64,000 nucleotides of DNA from Lithodes maja (taxonomy: Eukaryota > Arthropoda > Malacostraca > Decapoda > Lithodidae). The stretch is from the NCBI GenBank assembly GCA_037953745.1, contig JBAKBP010001601.1, positions 77,001 through 141,000 of the forward strand, given 5' to 3'. The notes under the pieces are model-generated. The model worked only from the letters and a program-made list of their open reading frames with translations, searched no databases and was not told where the DNA came from. Of the stretch, positions 1 through 11,294 are shown piece after piece (position 1 is the first letter of the stretch; each line of letters opens with the position of its first letter). Both the position numbers and the translations under genes were made by a program.

Positions 1-1692
1 ACGGGGTATACAAGAACTCGGTACTAGCGTTTCACACAACAGACTAATAACAAGACGGGAGTTATCTAGTCTGGTCAACAATCAAACAAAGAAGAAAGTA
101 CTACAACACCAAAGAATAGTGTTGGCCGAAGCCGAAGCAATCCACCCCCGAACTAAGAACTCAAGAAGTCCTCCACCCTCTACTTCGGATCGGCACCACC
201 ACGTTACGTTAAACAATAGTCCTCGAGCATCAAGCAAGGAACCCTCTGACAAGTCAGATGCTTCTCGAATACTCACAAGAAGCAAGTATCGGATTTTGAA
301 CAGCAATTTAATGAATAACTCACTGGTAATCAAAGGCTCCAAATTGACATAAGAAGAATTATAAGAATAAGCAATAGGATATGGCAAACATTAAGAAGAA
401 GTACTCCGACAATGCACTGGCAATAGCCTACTAAGATTGTGCTCGTGGGCCACTAATCTCTGAAGTAGCTAAGCGTGCCACACATGAAATCAATAGTGCT
501 TAAACAATAATATACATAAGGAGAAGCTTCAATACTATACTGTATCTGCTGGTCGAGCAAAGTCTAGCTGGGATATCTAAGGTTAAGAGACAATGGCTGA
601 GCAAGCGGCTCGTAGCCTAGCGAGGTCCTTAAGACTGTGCGGCCAAATTACGGTAATTGACGGGATGCTCTCTTGAGAGATCCAGATCACTAGTATCTGG
701 TTCTCTCCTGGCGATCCTCTCAAAGTCAAGCAAATGAGATAGCACAGTGTTGGGTGGCACAGGCAAAAGCCCTCACTCGCAACACAGTGCTAAACTCCCA
801 CGGTACACAATCAAAAAGACCCCCTAGGCTTCCCACGTCTCCGTTGCAATTGTGCTGGTTCAACCAACCTAGCACTCATAGGAAATCACAACTCGAGGAA
901 CCCTATCCCAGTCTAGCATTACCTAAACCAGCAGAAAACAGGAACATGAATAATCGCACACAGGGAAATACATATACGAGTGCAACAAACATCAATCAAT
1001 CCTATTCTAGTTAACCCTTCCAAAATAGGCTATCTAACAGGCACTTATCTCGTGAGAACTCAAGCGATAATACTTTGGCTGACTAAATCTGCACCAAAGG
1101 GGTCATTGGTTAAAAAGGGACGAGAAGAGAAGAAAATAGGCTGTTCAGAGAGTAGAGAAAGTTCACATCAGTCGGAAGAATATCGATAGTTGCAAGGGAT
1201 ATGAGAGGTCGCTTTGCCTGATGAGTTCTGAAGCATGGTGGCAAAAACCTCTCTTTTTATACTCGGCCCTCTAGCGGCATATCTCAAACTACTTAAGGAC
1301 CGCCCACTGGCAATCATGACGTCATATTCTCTCAATCTGGGATTGACAAAGAACTTCCCACGCGCTGAAAGGGAGGAAGGGAGGAAGGGAGGAGGGAGTT
1401 AGGCCTACACACCTCGTGGCGCGCTCACTGGCTGTCGTTACATAACTCTCTCTCTCATCATTGTATATAAGTCCCACACACAATACTTATAACTAATGAT
1501 ATAAAATAGAACTCGTTGACTTAGAAGAAAACAAAATACATAATGATAATACTTATAGTACAACGGTTCACATAAACTGAGTTAGGAAACTCTACACAGA
1601 CTACAGCCAAAGTTCCTGCCCTGACGATCCTAGCGAGGGTGGGGCCTGACTGGGCGTTCTGTACAGCATGCTCATACTCGACATGCGTCACA
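1..1692 (-). repeat. 3' LTR, truncated by the window edge
   Basis: Matches 6401-8092 base for base wherever compared. Its plus-strand right end reads ...GCGTCACA, so the minus-strand LTR begins TGTGACGC. It contains only short ORFs, identical in both LTRs, which I do not regard as genes. Confidence 0.92.
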
Positions 1693-1708
1693 CCTCCCCC
1701 AAGATTTT
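1693..1708 (-). other. Polypurine tract
   Basis: Read on the minus strand, AAAATCTTGGGGGAGG lies immediately before the 3' LTR start TGTGACGC. This is the usual position of the plus-strand primer of LTR retrotransposons. Confidence 0.8.
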
Positions 1709-2177
1709 ACTTGCTCAACCCTGAGCTAAAATCTGATATACAGAACCCCATCAAACCCCTCACACCCAGCGACCGCATGGCACTAAAACAACGCTGAGTT
1801 TATCACTAAAACACATCTTATAAAAAAAAATTCACATTTCATAACTCCTCCCAACAATAGTAAAAGACACAATATCATGCTCCCAGAGCGAGCTTACAGC
1901 AGCTCAGCCGTTTGATAGTTCGTGGACTACTCAAACCTTATAGGCTATGACAAACTTATACAATTATCTTCATCAAAAAGAAAGAGTTTTTATATGATTT
2001 TTATATTTTAATATGTTTTTTTTTCCGGCTGCACTATAAGGGCAGCCTATTTTTCTTCTATACCAAACGCTCAACTCCTGCTTTACGACCCAATACGCTG
2101 GGCTACAACCGCGAGCCAACAAGCACCAAGCGCAAAATACTACTCAAACCAAAGCAGGAGGCTACCCGTGTGTCAAT
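1709..2177 (-). other. 3' untranslated internal region of the Gypsy element
   Basis: AT-rich sequence between the end of the long ORF and the polypurine tract. I see no further pol or env coding in it. Confidence 0.6.
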
Positions 2178-5100
2178 TTACCCAGGATCATATACCCCTG
2201 AACGACCACATGCAACCTCGTTGTCACAACCGGCAATATGGCTTATGTCCAGGTTATATACCAATAACCTTAGTGACCACCTGGTCAGCCTCATATTCCG
2301 ATTGTGAAACGGGTCCAAGATCTCGAGAGGGTAATGATCTGGGTAAACTACACCGACCGGACCATAGGCTGGAACATAGATCTCGAAATGCCCCAGCGCA
2401 TCATCGTCCTTTTCACTTTCATTCATCAGGCTCTGACACGTTGCTGGTGCATTCTTAAGTCCGTCAGGCACAACATTGCACTGGTAGGTACTCCCGTCCA
2501 CAACAAAACCACATACCTCTTTAGCACGCTCGGACAAAGTTACAAGCAACGACCACTCACGACATTCCTTATCCCTCAGATCCTTCGTCCACACGTAATC
2601 CAGCTCTGCTTGCACCATAGGCTGTCGAGCAGGATTTATACGGCAGGGAATTAAACTGAGCCTTGCACTATCTCCAGCCTGCATGTCGGATTCTACCCCG
2701 TACCTCAGGCCTGGAGAAGCAACAAACATGCGAAAGTACTGCCATAGCCTAGTAAATAACTGCCTTGCACTGTCTCCACGAACAACATGCCTTGTGCCCT
2801 CCCACAACCCAGCCGAGACCGCAGCTTCTAACCTGTAGTCTCCCTCCTTCTCCACCTTCGTCCCTAGAACAGCCAGGTCATGAGAGGGACAATCAGTACC
2901 ACCCGTGCAGTCACTCCCACAGTTCATTATTGCTAAGGCTTCCCCGCCGATACCGTACATGCGCACCCCCGCATTCCTTGTGACGACATCTGCCTGCGCA
3001 GCATCACCGCTTTCAGCGACATGGCCAGATACAGTCGGTCTATGGTAGGGCTGTTGCATTAGACTAGAGCAGCATTGGGAGGCTATGCGACGACCGGGCA
3101 CTGCGATACCACAGCCGACCTTACCAATCTGCTCAATGTCCTCCTTTTGACCACCACCCTTGGCAGCCATGGGTCGACCCTGACCTGGCAACCATGCCAA
3201 GGCCTCGTCGCCCACCTTAAACCACCGAAACAACGAGGCTAACGGTCTTTTAACAGTCACATGACCTGCCTGCGGAACATCTCGCACCGCCCGAGTTGTG
3301 AGACTCAGGGGCTCGGCACGACCAGTGGGGTATGAACCGAGCTGGTGCTGGAGTGCTGCACACTGCTGCTCAGGCAGGTGCTCTAGCACTTCCACAGCCA
3401 CCAGACTCGTGTCCCCCGCCCACTGCTTCGCCGAGACATGACAATCCCTACTCTCCTCCACCTGTGCCCTACTGCCCCCCTCTCCTTCTCCACCTTGGCC
3501 GCGGCAGACCAACGCAGGGACAGTAGGCTGCTCAGGTGGTTGCCTCACAAACTCCTCCAACAGGTTCACATGACATGCTTCCCCGTCCTCGTGTTTAATC
3601 TCGACAGCACCATTACCACACTTCTGAACTTCCGGATCCTCCAACTGCAGTTTACAAATATCTGAGGGAACCAACCTGTCTAGATGCTTCCGAAGCAACC
3701 CAAATCCTTCCCCAATATCAAACTGAGCAATCCTTTTTTCTCTCCGTGTGCAACGTTGCTGCCTCGGAGTCTCTTCCGGCCCTACCTCCTCACTAGCTGT
3801 GACAGGTCCTGGGGCCTCTCCAGACTCTAACATAGGTGCCAATACTGAATCACCCAGGAGAGCCGCCGAGTCAAAACTCTTAAAACCAACTCCAGCTTTA
3901 GCCTCCTCCTGTTGATCGTTCCTCTGCTGGTCTGAAGACGGAGGACTAGGCTGTGACACTTTAGCTGCCCGAGCTCGGGTGACAGCACACGCCATGGGTT
4001 GTGCCTGGCACCGCTCGACACACTCTTGTTCTCCCCCACTCACGTCGGCCGGCCTCTCGGCAACGACTAAGGGTAGAACCTCAGAAGCGGGCATTGCAAA
4101 GTCGTTGCCGAGAAGAAGGTCGACGCCCTCCACTGGCAGTTTCTCCACAATCCCAACATCCAATTCACGTGCCACACCATCCACCTCCAACTCCAACCGC
4201 ACCAGCGGGTATGACCGAGTTGCATTAATACCCTGCACCACTACCACCCGAGCCGCATTTATAGGGTAGCCAGTCAAATTGTTCATCAGAGTCTGGGAAG
4301 CACCTGTATCACGCAAGACCTCTACTCCATGCTTGCGCCCCGCCCACATCACGCAACCCCGTCCTCTATGGTCGCAAAAAACATCCTGAGCAGGGTTCGA
4401 GCCTCTCAGGTGTTTCTGCATTGGCTGTGCCTCAGCCTCTGACGAACTGCCCCGGGCAAACTCAGAAGACTTCGGAGACACACCAATGTTGCAGGCCAAA
4501 GACACAGCTGCTGTAGGTGGTTTGCTAGGACAGACTCTTGCAAAGTGCCCCTTTTCATGACAAAGATAACACTCCAACTCCCCTCTGGGCTTCCCTTGGT
4601 ACTGGGAAGGGCCCGGCCCCTTCTTAAATGGGACGGTGTTAGTCTTGTGGTCAGTCTTGGTATCATAGCTCTTGTACTTGTTTGCATAATGTATATCACT
4701 AACTCGGGGGGGTGGGGTGTCACGCCCCTTGTTACCTGCCTCACTACGCTGGGCAGACCCGCACCCACGAATTAATGATAGCCGGAGGTCAGCCATCTCA
4801 GCTGCCTCCTGTAGAGTTTTAGGGTTCTTTTCTTTAATAGTTAAAGTCATATCTGCACCAGTACACTTATAAAACTGCTCGAGCAGAAACAGCTCAGTCA
4901 ACTGTTCGGCCGTCTCAGCTTTCTCAGAACGTGTCCAGTTAGCAAGTGCATCTTTTAAGTCCCGGGCATGTTCAAGAAAGGTCGCCTCCCTAGTCTTTGT
5001 AACACCCCGAAACTTCAATCGATATGTTTCTGGTTGCAACTCGTATGCCCGTAGGACAGCTCTCTTCAATTCTGGGTAGTCAATGCAAGACTCTAAAGGC

Positions 5101-6053
5101 AGTGCATCATAAGCCTTCAGACCCTTACCCGTAAGTCTTGAGGAGACCAGAGCTGCCCACTTCTCTTCAGGCCAATTATGCTCCCTACACTTCTTCTCAA
5201 AACGATTAAAAAATTCTGTGACTTCAGTTTCACTAAATGCCGGCACCAATTTGACTAAGTGAGACAAGGACTGTTCTCTTACTTGGCCCTCCCGGCCCAT
5301 CCGAATCCCTGTCGACTCTGCACGAGTCTTATCTAAGTCTATTTGAGCACAATATTTCTCTGAGTCGTACCTAAGCTCAGCCTCGTGCCTCCTAGTCTCA
5401 TTCTCCGCCTCAATCTCATGCCTCCTAGTCTCATTCTCCTGCCTCCTAGACTCATTCTCACTCTCCTGCTTCCTAGCCTCATTCTTCGCCTCAATCTCCT
5501 TCTCATGCCTCCTAGACTCATTCTCCATCTCCTGCTTCCTAGCCTCATTCTCCATTTTAGCAAGCTCGAGTTTAAATATCATCTCAGGAGACAGGCCGGA
5601 AGAGGGAGCTGCCACTACTGAAGGAGGGGGGGCAAGAACTGGGGAACCACCATACGCACCGCCCGAGGGCACTCCAATCTTCCAATTCTCATCCCTCTGT
5701 GGGAGAGTGCTAACCTCCGGCAACTGAGTGGACGGCACTGTGGGAGTCGAGTGAGAGGGGATCTGGGGAGGAACCCCCCCAAACGCCCTCTCCTCCGAAA
5801 CCCCATGTCGCCCACGCAACACCCAGGAAATCAGCTCCCCCTTGGACATCCCTCCTACATTGGATAGACCCAAAACCTTGGCTATCAGGTGCAAGCCATA
5901 AACATTCACCCCAGTCAGCCTCTCCTCCGTCACGTGGTACTGCTTACTCACAAAAAGTCTAGCATCCTCCTCACTAGTTACTAACGGCACCTCCTCAAAT
6001 AGCATCTCTCGCTCCTCGTCAGTACTAGGGCCCGACATACTGAAGTTCACCAA
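2178..6053 (-). CDS. Gag-protease polyprotein fused to scrambled pol remnants
   Basis: Uninterrupted ORF of 1291 codons. In order: an N-terminal region; a Glu/Arg/Asn-rich repeat segment, probably coiled coil, at about residues 158-235; a SCAN-like Gypsy capsid region at about 263-430; a CCHC zinc knuckle (C-x2-C-x4-H-x4-C) at about 495-508; and a retropepsin-like site with Asp-Thr-Gly at about 582. Later stretches resemble integrase C-terminal pieces (CHVNLL near 826, FKVGDEAL near 943). These are followed by reverse-transcriptase scraps (LKNAPAT near 1195) and the end of RNase H (LRLLVYNLDISHIAG near the C-terminus). In Gypsy elements integrase normally follows RNase H, so the order is rearranged. 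The YxDD core and integrase DDE are not visible. Gag and protease could still work; polymerase cannot. The frame has stayed open despite the rearrangement. Confidence 0.85.
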   Translation of the reverse strand: MVNFSMSGPSTDEEREMLFEEVPLVTSEEDARLFVSKQYHVTEERLTGVNVYGLHLIAKVLGLSNVGGMSKGELISWVLRGRHGVSEERAFGGVPPQIPSHSTPTVPSTQLPEVSTLPQRDENWKIGVPSGGAYGGSPVLAPPPSVVAAPSSGLSPEMIFKLELAKMENEARKQEMENESRRHEKEIEAKNEARKQESENESRRQENETRRHEIEAENETRRHEAELRYDSEKYCAQIDLDKTRAESTGIRMGREGQVREQSLSHLVKLVPAFSETEVTEFFNRFEKKCREHNWPEEKWAALVSSRLTGKGLKAYDALPLESCIDYPELKRAVLRAYELQPETYRLKFRGVTKTREATFLEHARDLKDALANWTRSEKAETAEQLTELFLLEQFYKCTGADMTLTIKEKNPKTLQEAAEMADLRLSLIRGCGSAQRSEAGNKGRDTPPPRVSDIHYANKYKSYDTKTDHKTNTVPFKKGPGPSQYQGKPRGELECYLCHEKGHFARVCPSKPPTAAVSLACNIGVSPKSSEFARGSSSEAEAQPMQKHLRGSNPAQDVFCDHRGRGCVMWAGRKHGVEVLRDTGASQTLMNNLTGYPINAARVVVVQGINATRSYPLVRLELEVDGVARELDVGIVEKLPVEGVDLLLGNDFAMPASEVLPLVVAERPADVSGGEQECVERCQAQPMACAVTRARAAKVSQPSPPSSDQQRNDQQEEAKAGVGFKSFDSAALLGDSVLAPMLESGEAPGPVTASEEVGPEETPRQQRCTRREKRIAQFDIGEGFGLLRKHLDRLVPSDICKLQLEDPEVQKCGNGAVEIKHEDGEACHVNLLEEFVRQPPEQPTVPALVCRGQGGEGEGGSRAQVEESRDCHVSAKQWAGDTSLVAVEVLEHLPEQQCAALQHQLGSYPTGRAEPLSLTTRAVRDVPQAGHVTVKRPLASLFRWFKVGDEALAWLPGQGRPMAAKGGGQKEDIEQIGKVGCGIAVPGRRIASQCCSSLMQQPYHRPTVSGHVAESGDAAQADVVTRNAGVRMYGIGGEALAIMNCGSDCTGGTDCPSHDLAVLGTKVEKEGDYRLEAAVSAGLWEGTRHVVRGDSARQLFTRLWQYFRMFVASPGLRYGVESDMQAGDSARLSLIPCRINPARQPMVQAELDYVWTKDLRDKECREWSLLVTLSERAKEVCGFVVDGSTYQCNVVPDGLKNAPATCQSLMNESEKDDDALGHFEIYVPAYGPVGVVYPDHYPLEILDPFHNRNMRLTRWSLRLLVYNLDISHIAGCDNEVACGRSGVYDPG

Positions 6054-6233
6054 AAAATTCTCGAGACAAAAGTGTTAAACTCCCTTATGCAAGCACTAAT
6101 TACTAAATTAACTGGAGTCTCTTAAATGCTCTCCTAATTGCCTTACAAAAAAAAATATTCTTCAATATGTACGCTAAAGTACCAACAAACAAATGTTGTA
6201 CAACTCTGCAAAAAATTATACTGTTCACAAAAT

Positions 6234-6250
6234 CCTAAGCAAGGTCGCCA
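6234..6250 (-). other. tRNA primer-binding site
   Basis: The minus strand reads TGGCGACCTTGCTTAGG, two bases inside the 5' LTR. TGG pairs with a tRNA CCA end, and the primer tRNA would end in GGTCGCCA. The tRNA identity is not assigned. Confidence 0.75.
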
Positions 6251-6252
6251 TT

Positions 6253-8092
6253 TGTTACGACCGGGCACTCGGGTACACTAGGGCTCTTACACAGGACTCG
6301 AGTATGGCTCGCTGCCACAACGGAAACACACGATCCCAACCCCAGAGTACTGCCAGCCGAACAAAAAACGCCACTACCCTCCAGAGTTCTATCTGCTATA
6401 ACGGGGTATACAAGAACTCGGTACTAGCGTTTCACACAACAGACTAATAACAAGACGGGAGTTATCTAGTCTGGTCAACAATCAAACAAAGAAGAAAGTA
6501 CTACAACACCAAAGAATAGTGTTGGCCGAAGCCGAAGCAATCCACCCCCGAACTAAGAACTCAAGAAGTCCTCCACCCTCTACTTCGGATCGGCACCACC
6601 ACGTTACGTTAAACAATAGTCCTCGAGCATCAAGCAAGGAACCCTCTGACAAGTCAGATGCTTCTCGAATACTCACAAGAAGCAAGTATCGGATTTTGAA
6701 CAGCAATTTAATGAATAACTCACTGGTAATCAAAGGCTCCAAATTGACATAAGAAGAATTATAAGAATAAGCAATAGGATATGGCAAACATTAAGAAGAA
6801 GTACTCCGACAATGCACTGGCAATAGCCTACTAAGATTGTGCTCGTGGGCCACTAATCTCTGAAGTAGCTAAGCGTGCCACACATGAAATCAATAGTGCT
6901 TAAACAATAATATACATAAGGAGAAGCTTCAATACTATACTGTATCTGCTGGTCGAGCAAAGTCTAGCTGGGATATCTAAGGTTAAGAGACAATGGCTGA
7001 GCAAGCGGCTCGTAGCCTAGCGAGGTCCTTAAGACTGTGCGGCCAAATTACGGTAATTGACGGGATGCTCTCTTGAGAGATCCAGATCACTAGTATCTGG
7101 TTCTCTCCTGGCGATCCTCTCAAAGTCAAGCAAATGAGATAGCACAGTGTTGGGTGGCACAGGCAAAAGCCCTCACTCGCAACACAGTGCTAAACTCCCA
7201 CGGTACACAATCAAAAAGACCCCCTAGGCTTCCCACGTCTCCGTTGCAATTGTGCTGGTTCAACCAACCTAGCACTCATAGGAAATCACAACTCGAGGAA
7301 CCCTATCCCAGTCTAGCATTACCTAAACCAGCAGAAAACAGGAACATGAATAATCGCACACAGGGAAATACATATACGAGTGCAACAAACATCAATCAAT
7401 CCTATTCTAGTTAACCCTTCCAAAATAGGCTATCTAACAGGCACTTATCTCGTGAGAACTCAAGCGATAATACTTTGGCTGACTAAATCTGCACCAAAGG
7501 GGTCATTGGTTAAAAAGGGACGAGAAGAGAAGAAAATAGGCTGTTCAGAGAGTAGAGAAAGTTCACATCAGTCGGAAGAATATCGATAGTTGCAAGGGAT
7601 ATGAGAGGTCGCTTTGCCTGATGAGTTCTGAAGCATGGTGGCAAAAACCTCTCTTTTTATACTCGGCCCTCTAGCGGCATATCTCAAACTACTTAAGGAC
7701 CGCCCACTGGCAATCATGACGTCATATTCTCTCAATCTGGGATTGACAAAGAACTTCCCACGCGCTGAAAGGGAGGAAGGGAGGAAGGGAGGAGGGAGTT
7801 AGGCCTACACACCTCGTGGCGCGCTCACTGGCTGTCGTTACATAACTCTCTCTCTCATCATTGTATATAAGTCCCACACACAATACTTATAACTAATGAT
7901 ATAAAATAGAACTCGTTGACTTAGAAGAAAACAAAATACATAATGATAATACTTATAGTACAACGGTTCACATAAACTGAGTTAGGAAACTCTACACAGA
8001 CTACAGCCAAAGTTCCTGCCCTGACGATCCTAGCGAGGGTGGGGCCTGACTGGGCGTTCTGTACAGCATGCTCATACTCGACATGCGTCACA
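6253..8092 (-). repeat. 5' LTR (1840 bp)
   Basis: Complete LTR whose ends on the minus strand are TGTGACG and CGTAACA, the TG...CA form with short inverted ends. The boundary at 6253 is set by the adjacent primer site, and that at 8092 by loss of identity with the left LTR. Confidence 0.9.
7625..7661 (-). promoter_or_regulatory. Predicted LTR core promoter (TATA box)
   Basis: On the minus strand TATAAAAA lies at 7661-7654, with a TTCAGAA initiator-like word about 30 bases downstream. This would start the genomic RNA inside the 5' LTR. The same sequence is present at 1254-1261. Prediction from sequence only. Confidence 0.4.
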
Positions 8093-9210
8093 CTCGTAAC
8101 TAGTGAAAAGTTCGTAAAAAGTGTTCAACTAGTTAATCTATGGAAACAGATTAATATTATGTATGTACTAGTAATAACCATATTTATTACGACTTTATAA
8201 CTCAAAGAATAACTAATATCCAAAACTAGACGGATTTTGGGCATCAACGAACTCTGCCATATTTCCGTGATAAAAATGAACAGAGTCCATTATCCCTAAA
8301 AATTTGAATTAAAAGATTAAAGTGTTCCAGCAACCTAGTCTATAGAACCAGATTAACAATATGCGTGTAGCCTACAGTGATAAATACGTATAGAATACTT
8401 CTTTAGCTTAATTAGTGAATTTATACCAAATAAGAGGGTTTTTCACACATTAACGAACTCTGAAAATAATTTCATCAAGTGTAACAATATTTTGCAGTCC
8501 ACAAACTGAACTCAAACTAAAGAAGTCCATCAGTGTATAAGCTTCCATATTCCGCGCCAGGAAGTATAGTGAACTTATATAACCTCGTCCAGTATTATTC
8601 ACGAACTAAATCCAATTCAAGATATATCGTGAATTTTAATATAACCTGATTCAGTATTTTTATAATAAGCTTTCAATAAGAGAATAGTACGTATGATTCT
8701 CCAGAAGATGATTGAATGTCTAAGTTGAATTGAATATACCTGATCTCCATCTAGATCCGCGATCGTGCTGGGAGAAATTAAATTGAGTTGTTCCACTTAT
8801 GTTCCCGTGTCTTTAGTGATTCTGATTTTTTCCATATTGTAAATAGTGATTAAGTGAATAAAGCTGTACTACAAATTATATTTCGATATTATACATATCC
8901 TCTATTTTATTACTTATATGTATTTGTATGAACTCAGTTATCCCAGTCTCGAAAGAACTCACCCTAACTAATAGTTAAACCTGAATAAAATCAGGGCATA
9001 ACAATCATAATGGTAGGTATATGAGCCTTCTTAATATTAGTAGTCTGGTGGTCTACTATGGCTGGTGTTAGTGTATCGAACATGGTAGGGTAACAGGGAT
9101 TGACTGTCTAGACGTCAAGGTTGGCTGTGAGGCTTTTGGTTTAGTTATCCTCTTCTTGACGTTTTCACTCTTTCGTTGTTCTTCTTCCGTTTTCTTCGGT
9201 TTGGTGTGAG

Positions 9211-9213
<3 letters not shown>
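8093..9213. other. AT-rich flank with degenerate ~200-bp tandem repeats
   Basis: No credible gene. Two diverged units are visible, one from about 8117 and one from about 8318. They share words such as AACAGATTAA/ACCAGATTAA and a common CAACGAACTCTG or TAACGAACTCTG end. A weaker related segment follows near 8560-8660. Confidence 0.45.

Positions 9214-9247
<34 letters not shown>
9214..9247. repeat. Poly-T tract
   Basis: About 34 consecutive T. It is flanked on both sides by related text (TTTCGTTGTTCTTCTTCCG occurs before and after), suggesting a small duplication around the homopolymer. Confidence 0.9.
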
Positions 9248-9249
<2 letters not shown>

Positions 9250-9373
9250 CATCTTGACGCTTCTCTTTCGTTGTTCTTCTTCCGTTTTCTTCCTTTTTCG
9301 TTTTGGGGAATAACTTATTTTTCTTCCTCTGGGCATCTCTGTTCTGGGCATCTCTGTTTATTTCATTTCTGGG

Positions 9374-9375
<2 letters not shown>

Positions 9376-9431
<56 letters not shown>

Positions 9432-9456
9432 CTGTATATATATATATATATATATA

Positions 9457-9534
<78 letters not shown>

Positions 9535-9554
9535 GTATATATATATATATATAT
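9376..9554. repeat. (TA)n microsatellite
   Basis: About 180 bases of nearly pure TA with rare interruptions such as ACTGTA and ACCGTA. Any Ile/Tyr reading frame here is an artefact. Confidence 0.97.
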
Positions 9555-9594
9555 GAAATAATGGAAAAGCAAGCACCACCACCACCAAGCAATT

Positions 9595-9891
9595 TTGCTC
9601 CTATGACCACCAAACCTCAAGGCCACAAGGTAACAACTCCTAGCCCAACAAAAGGCGCCCAAGATACTACCATCGGGATGACATGTCCCCCAACACCAGG
9701 GGAAAAACTTATCCATCACCATAACAAATGAAAAGCAGATTGCCCAACCGTCACTATAGGGCTACCAGCAAGAAATGTTTCTATAACCACCCCACCTCAG
9801 AGCTATAAGGAAACAACCCCCAACCCAACACGAGTTACTGCCATTGAGATGACACGTCCTCCAACACCAGGGAAAAACTTATTCATCACCA
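9595..9891. repeat. Two imperfect ~180-bp tandem units
   Basis: Both units contain the series CTATGACCACC or CTATAACCACC, a caca/aaggaaacaac segment, and then CCAACACCAGG followed by AAAAACTTAT. A third, shorter relative lies near 10690-10760. No protein homology recognised. Confidence 0.6.
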
Positions 9892-9895
9892 TTAA

Positions 9896-10525
9896 CCTAA
9901 CAAGTGCGCATGGGGGTAATTGAAAACGTCCCCCTGTGCTGACGTATTTGAGGTGTTTCCGTCACTAAAATATTCATTGTACCATTAATAGCATTAATAA
10001 TTATCCATATGCGCCTATTATGGGTTGATTATAAAGGTATTAACCTGAAACAACAATAAAACGAGTGAAAACAGCGTTTGGATGGTCAAAATCGGAGATA
10101 TAGCCCGCGAGTTGTATAATGTATGGGTGAGGCAAGCTACCTTCCCGCCAATTTCCCCCAAGGCCACTGAGACACAGTCGATCGATACTCTCTCTCTCTC
10201 TCTCTTGCACTCAATTGCCATCAGTGATGACAACACCCTGCTTGCAACTCGCTAATGTTAGCACGAAAATATACCTCAGAATAAGGGAATAATAGGGAAA
10301 ATAGGTGATAACTGAAGGAGAGGAGGAAAGTGGGGAAGGAGGGGAGGTAGAGGACTGAGATTTTGCATGGCCCAGGGGCCAAAAAAAAATAAAAAAATAA
10401 AAAAATAAAAATAAAAAAAAATATTTTTTTCGATGTCAAAAGTTGATTTTTTATTTTACTTACTCACAAGAGTCTTCCCGCAGTCCGCCGGGGGAACTCT
10501 TAAGAGTCTCCCCGCAGCTCCCGGG
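9896..10525. mobile_element. TTAA-flanked MITE, copy 1
   Basis: A 630-bp element flanked by TTAA at 9892-9895 and 10526-10529. The same sequence recurs at 58477-59104 and 59477-60741. Its termini are imperfect inverted repeats of the form CC...GA..TGCG. TTAA duplication with C-rich ends fits a piggyBac-type MITE. It carries a (TC)n run, a purine-rich segment and a doubled AGAGTCTYCCCGCAG end motif, and no coding capacity. Confidence 0.82.
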
Positions 10526-10529
10526 TTAA

Positions 10530-10815
10530 AAGGCCGGTTCACACGGACAAGTTTACCAATCCCAAAGTCCAGTAGAAGAAGAAAAGCGAAGAAGAGAAAT
10601 CAACCAAGAAAAGGCACCATAAACACCGTACATTCCCACGCCACTCTACAGCCCAGCCGCACCGCCGCCATGACCAGGGAAGCCGAGATATACGGTTACC
10701 ATATATCACCCCACCTCCAAGCCACACGGAAACAACCGCCATACAACACCCTACCTCTAGGCGCCTTTCTGCCGTGCAGCCACACCACCGACCTGGCAAT
10801 GAGAAAAGGGGAATA
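10530..10815. other. Unassigned segment after MITE copy 1
   Basis: It begins AAGGCCGGTTCACACGG, which resembles the terminus of the hairpin element at 44321 (AAGGCTGGTTCACACG). It may be the left end of a related element, but no matching right end was found. The internal ORF looks incidental. Confidence 0.3.
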
Positions 10816-11294
10816 TTATAGGTTTGATTCCCGGAGGGAAGTAGAGAAAACGTAATATTTAGTAGGGCCCCGTAATCATTGACGATATTGCCTATTAGTA
10901 TAATAGTCTCCATTCAACATCCCGCGTCAGCATTTTGAATCTACCGCGCGGAAGAATCATGGAGTACTCTTCATAAGTGCACGCTTAATTCCCTTATGGG
11001 ATCGTCATTATGATTGGGTACCCTACAGAAAAAACTCCGTAAAAAATAAAAAATAAAAATTAACTTAATATTTGTTATCATATGACTTTCCATATGTGGA
11101 TTTCTTGCGTTTTGCTTCCCCGACTCCAGGCCCCCTAGCGGCCATCTTCGTCCTTCACTGATATACCAAGATACAACTCTAGAAATCAACGAATGGGAAG
11201 TGGGATGGATGGGAGGGACATTTATCGTCAATGATTACGGGGCCCTACTAAATATTAGGTATTCTCTACTTCCCTCCGGGAATCAAACCTATAA
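10816..11294. mobile_element. Inverted-repeat MITE (~479 bp)
   Basis: Arms 10816-10886 and 11224-11294 are reverse complements with few differences, each containing GGGCCCCGTAATCATTGACG. A direct, diverged copy of part of the arm (CATTGACGATATTGCC) follows at about 11320. The arms include GGTTTGATTCCCGG, which resembles a tRNA B-box but is not part of a recognisable tRNA. Confidence 0.7.

Larger units (their letters stand above)
1..8092 (-). mobile_element. Non-autonomous Ty3/Gypsy-like LTR retrotransposon
   Basis: The first 1692 bases recur at 6401-8092 in the same orientation. The only long ORF between them is on the minus strand, so the right copy is the 5' LTR and the left copy the 3' LTR. 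A tRNA-type primer site and a purine tract sit directly inside the two LTRs in the expected places. By extrapolation about 147 bases of the left LTR lie outside the window, so the target-site duplication cannot be checked. Every stretch of the two LTRs I compared was identical, which implies a recent insertion. Full pol is missing, so this copy probably moved with enzymes from a relative. Confidence 0.9.

Noticed and set aside
119..1189. Small ORFs repeated in both LTRs as accessory genes
   Set aside because: Their identity follows from LTR identity, and none has recognisable features.
9068..9731. ORFs of 114-181 codons across the TA repeat
   Set aside because: They are Ile/Tyr runs created by a (TA)n microsatellite and a poly-T tract.
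10820..10834. tRNA B-box-like GGTTTGATTCC
   Set aside because: No A-box, no cloverleaf and no CCA context; it lies in the arm of an inverted repeat.
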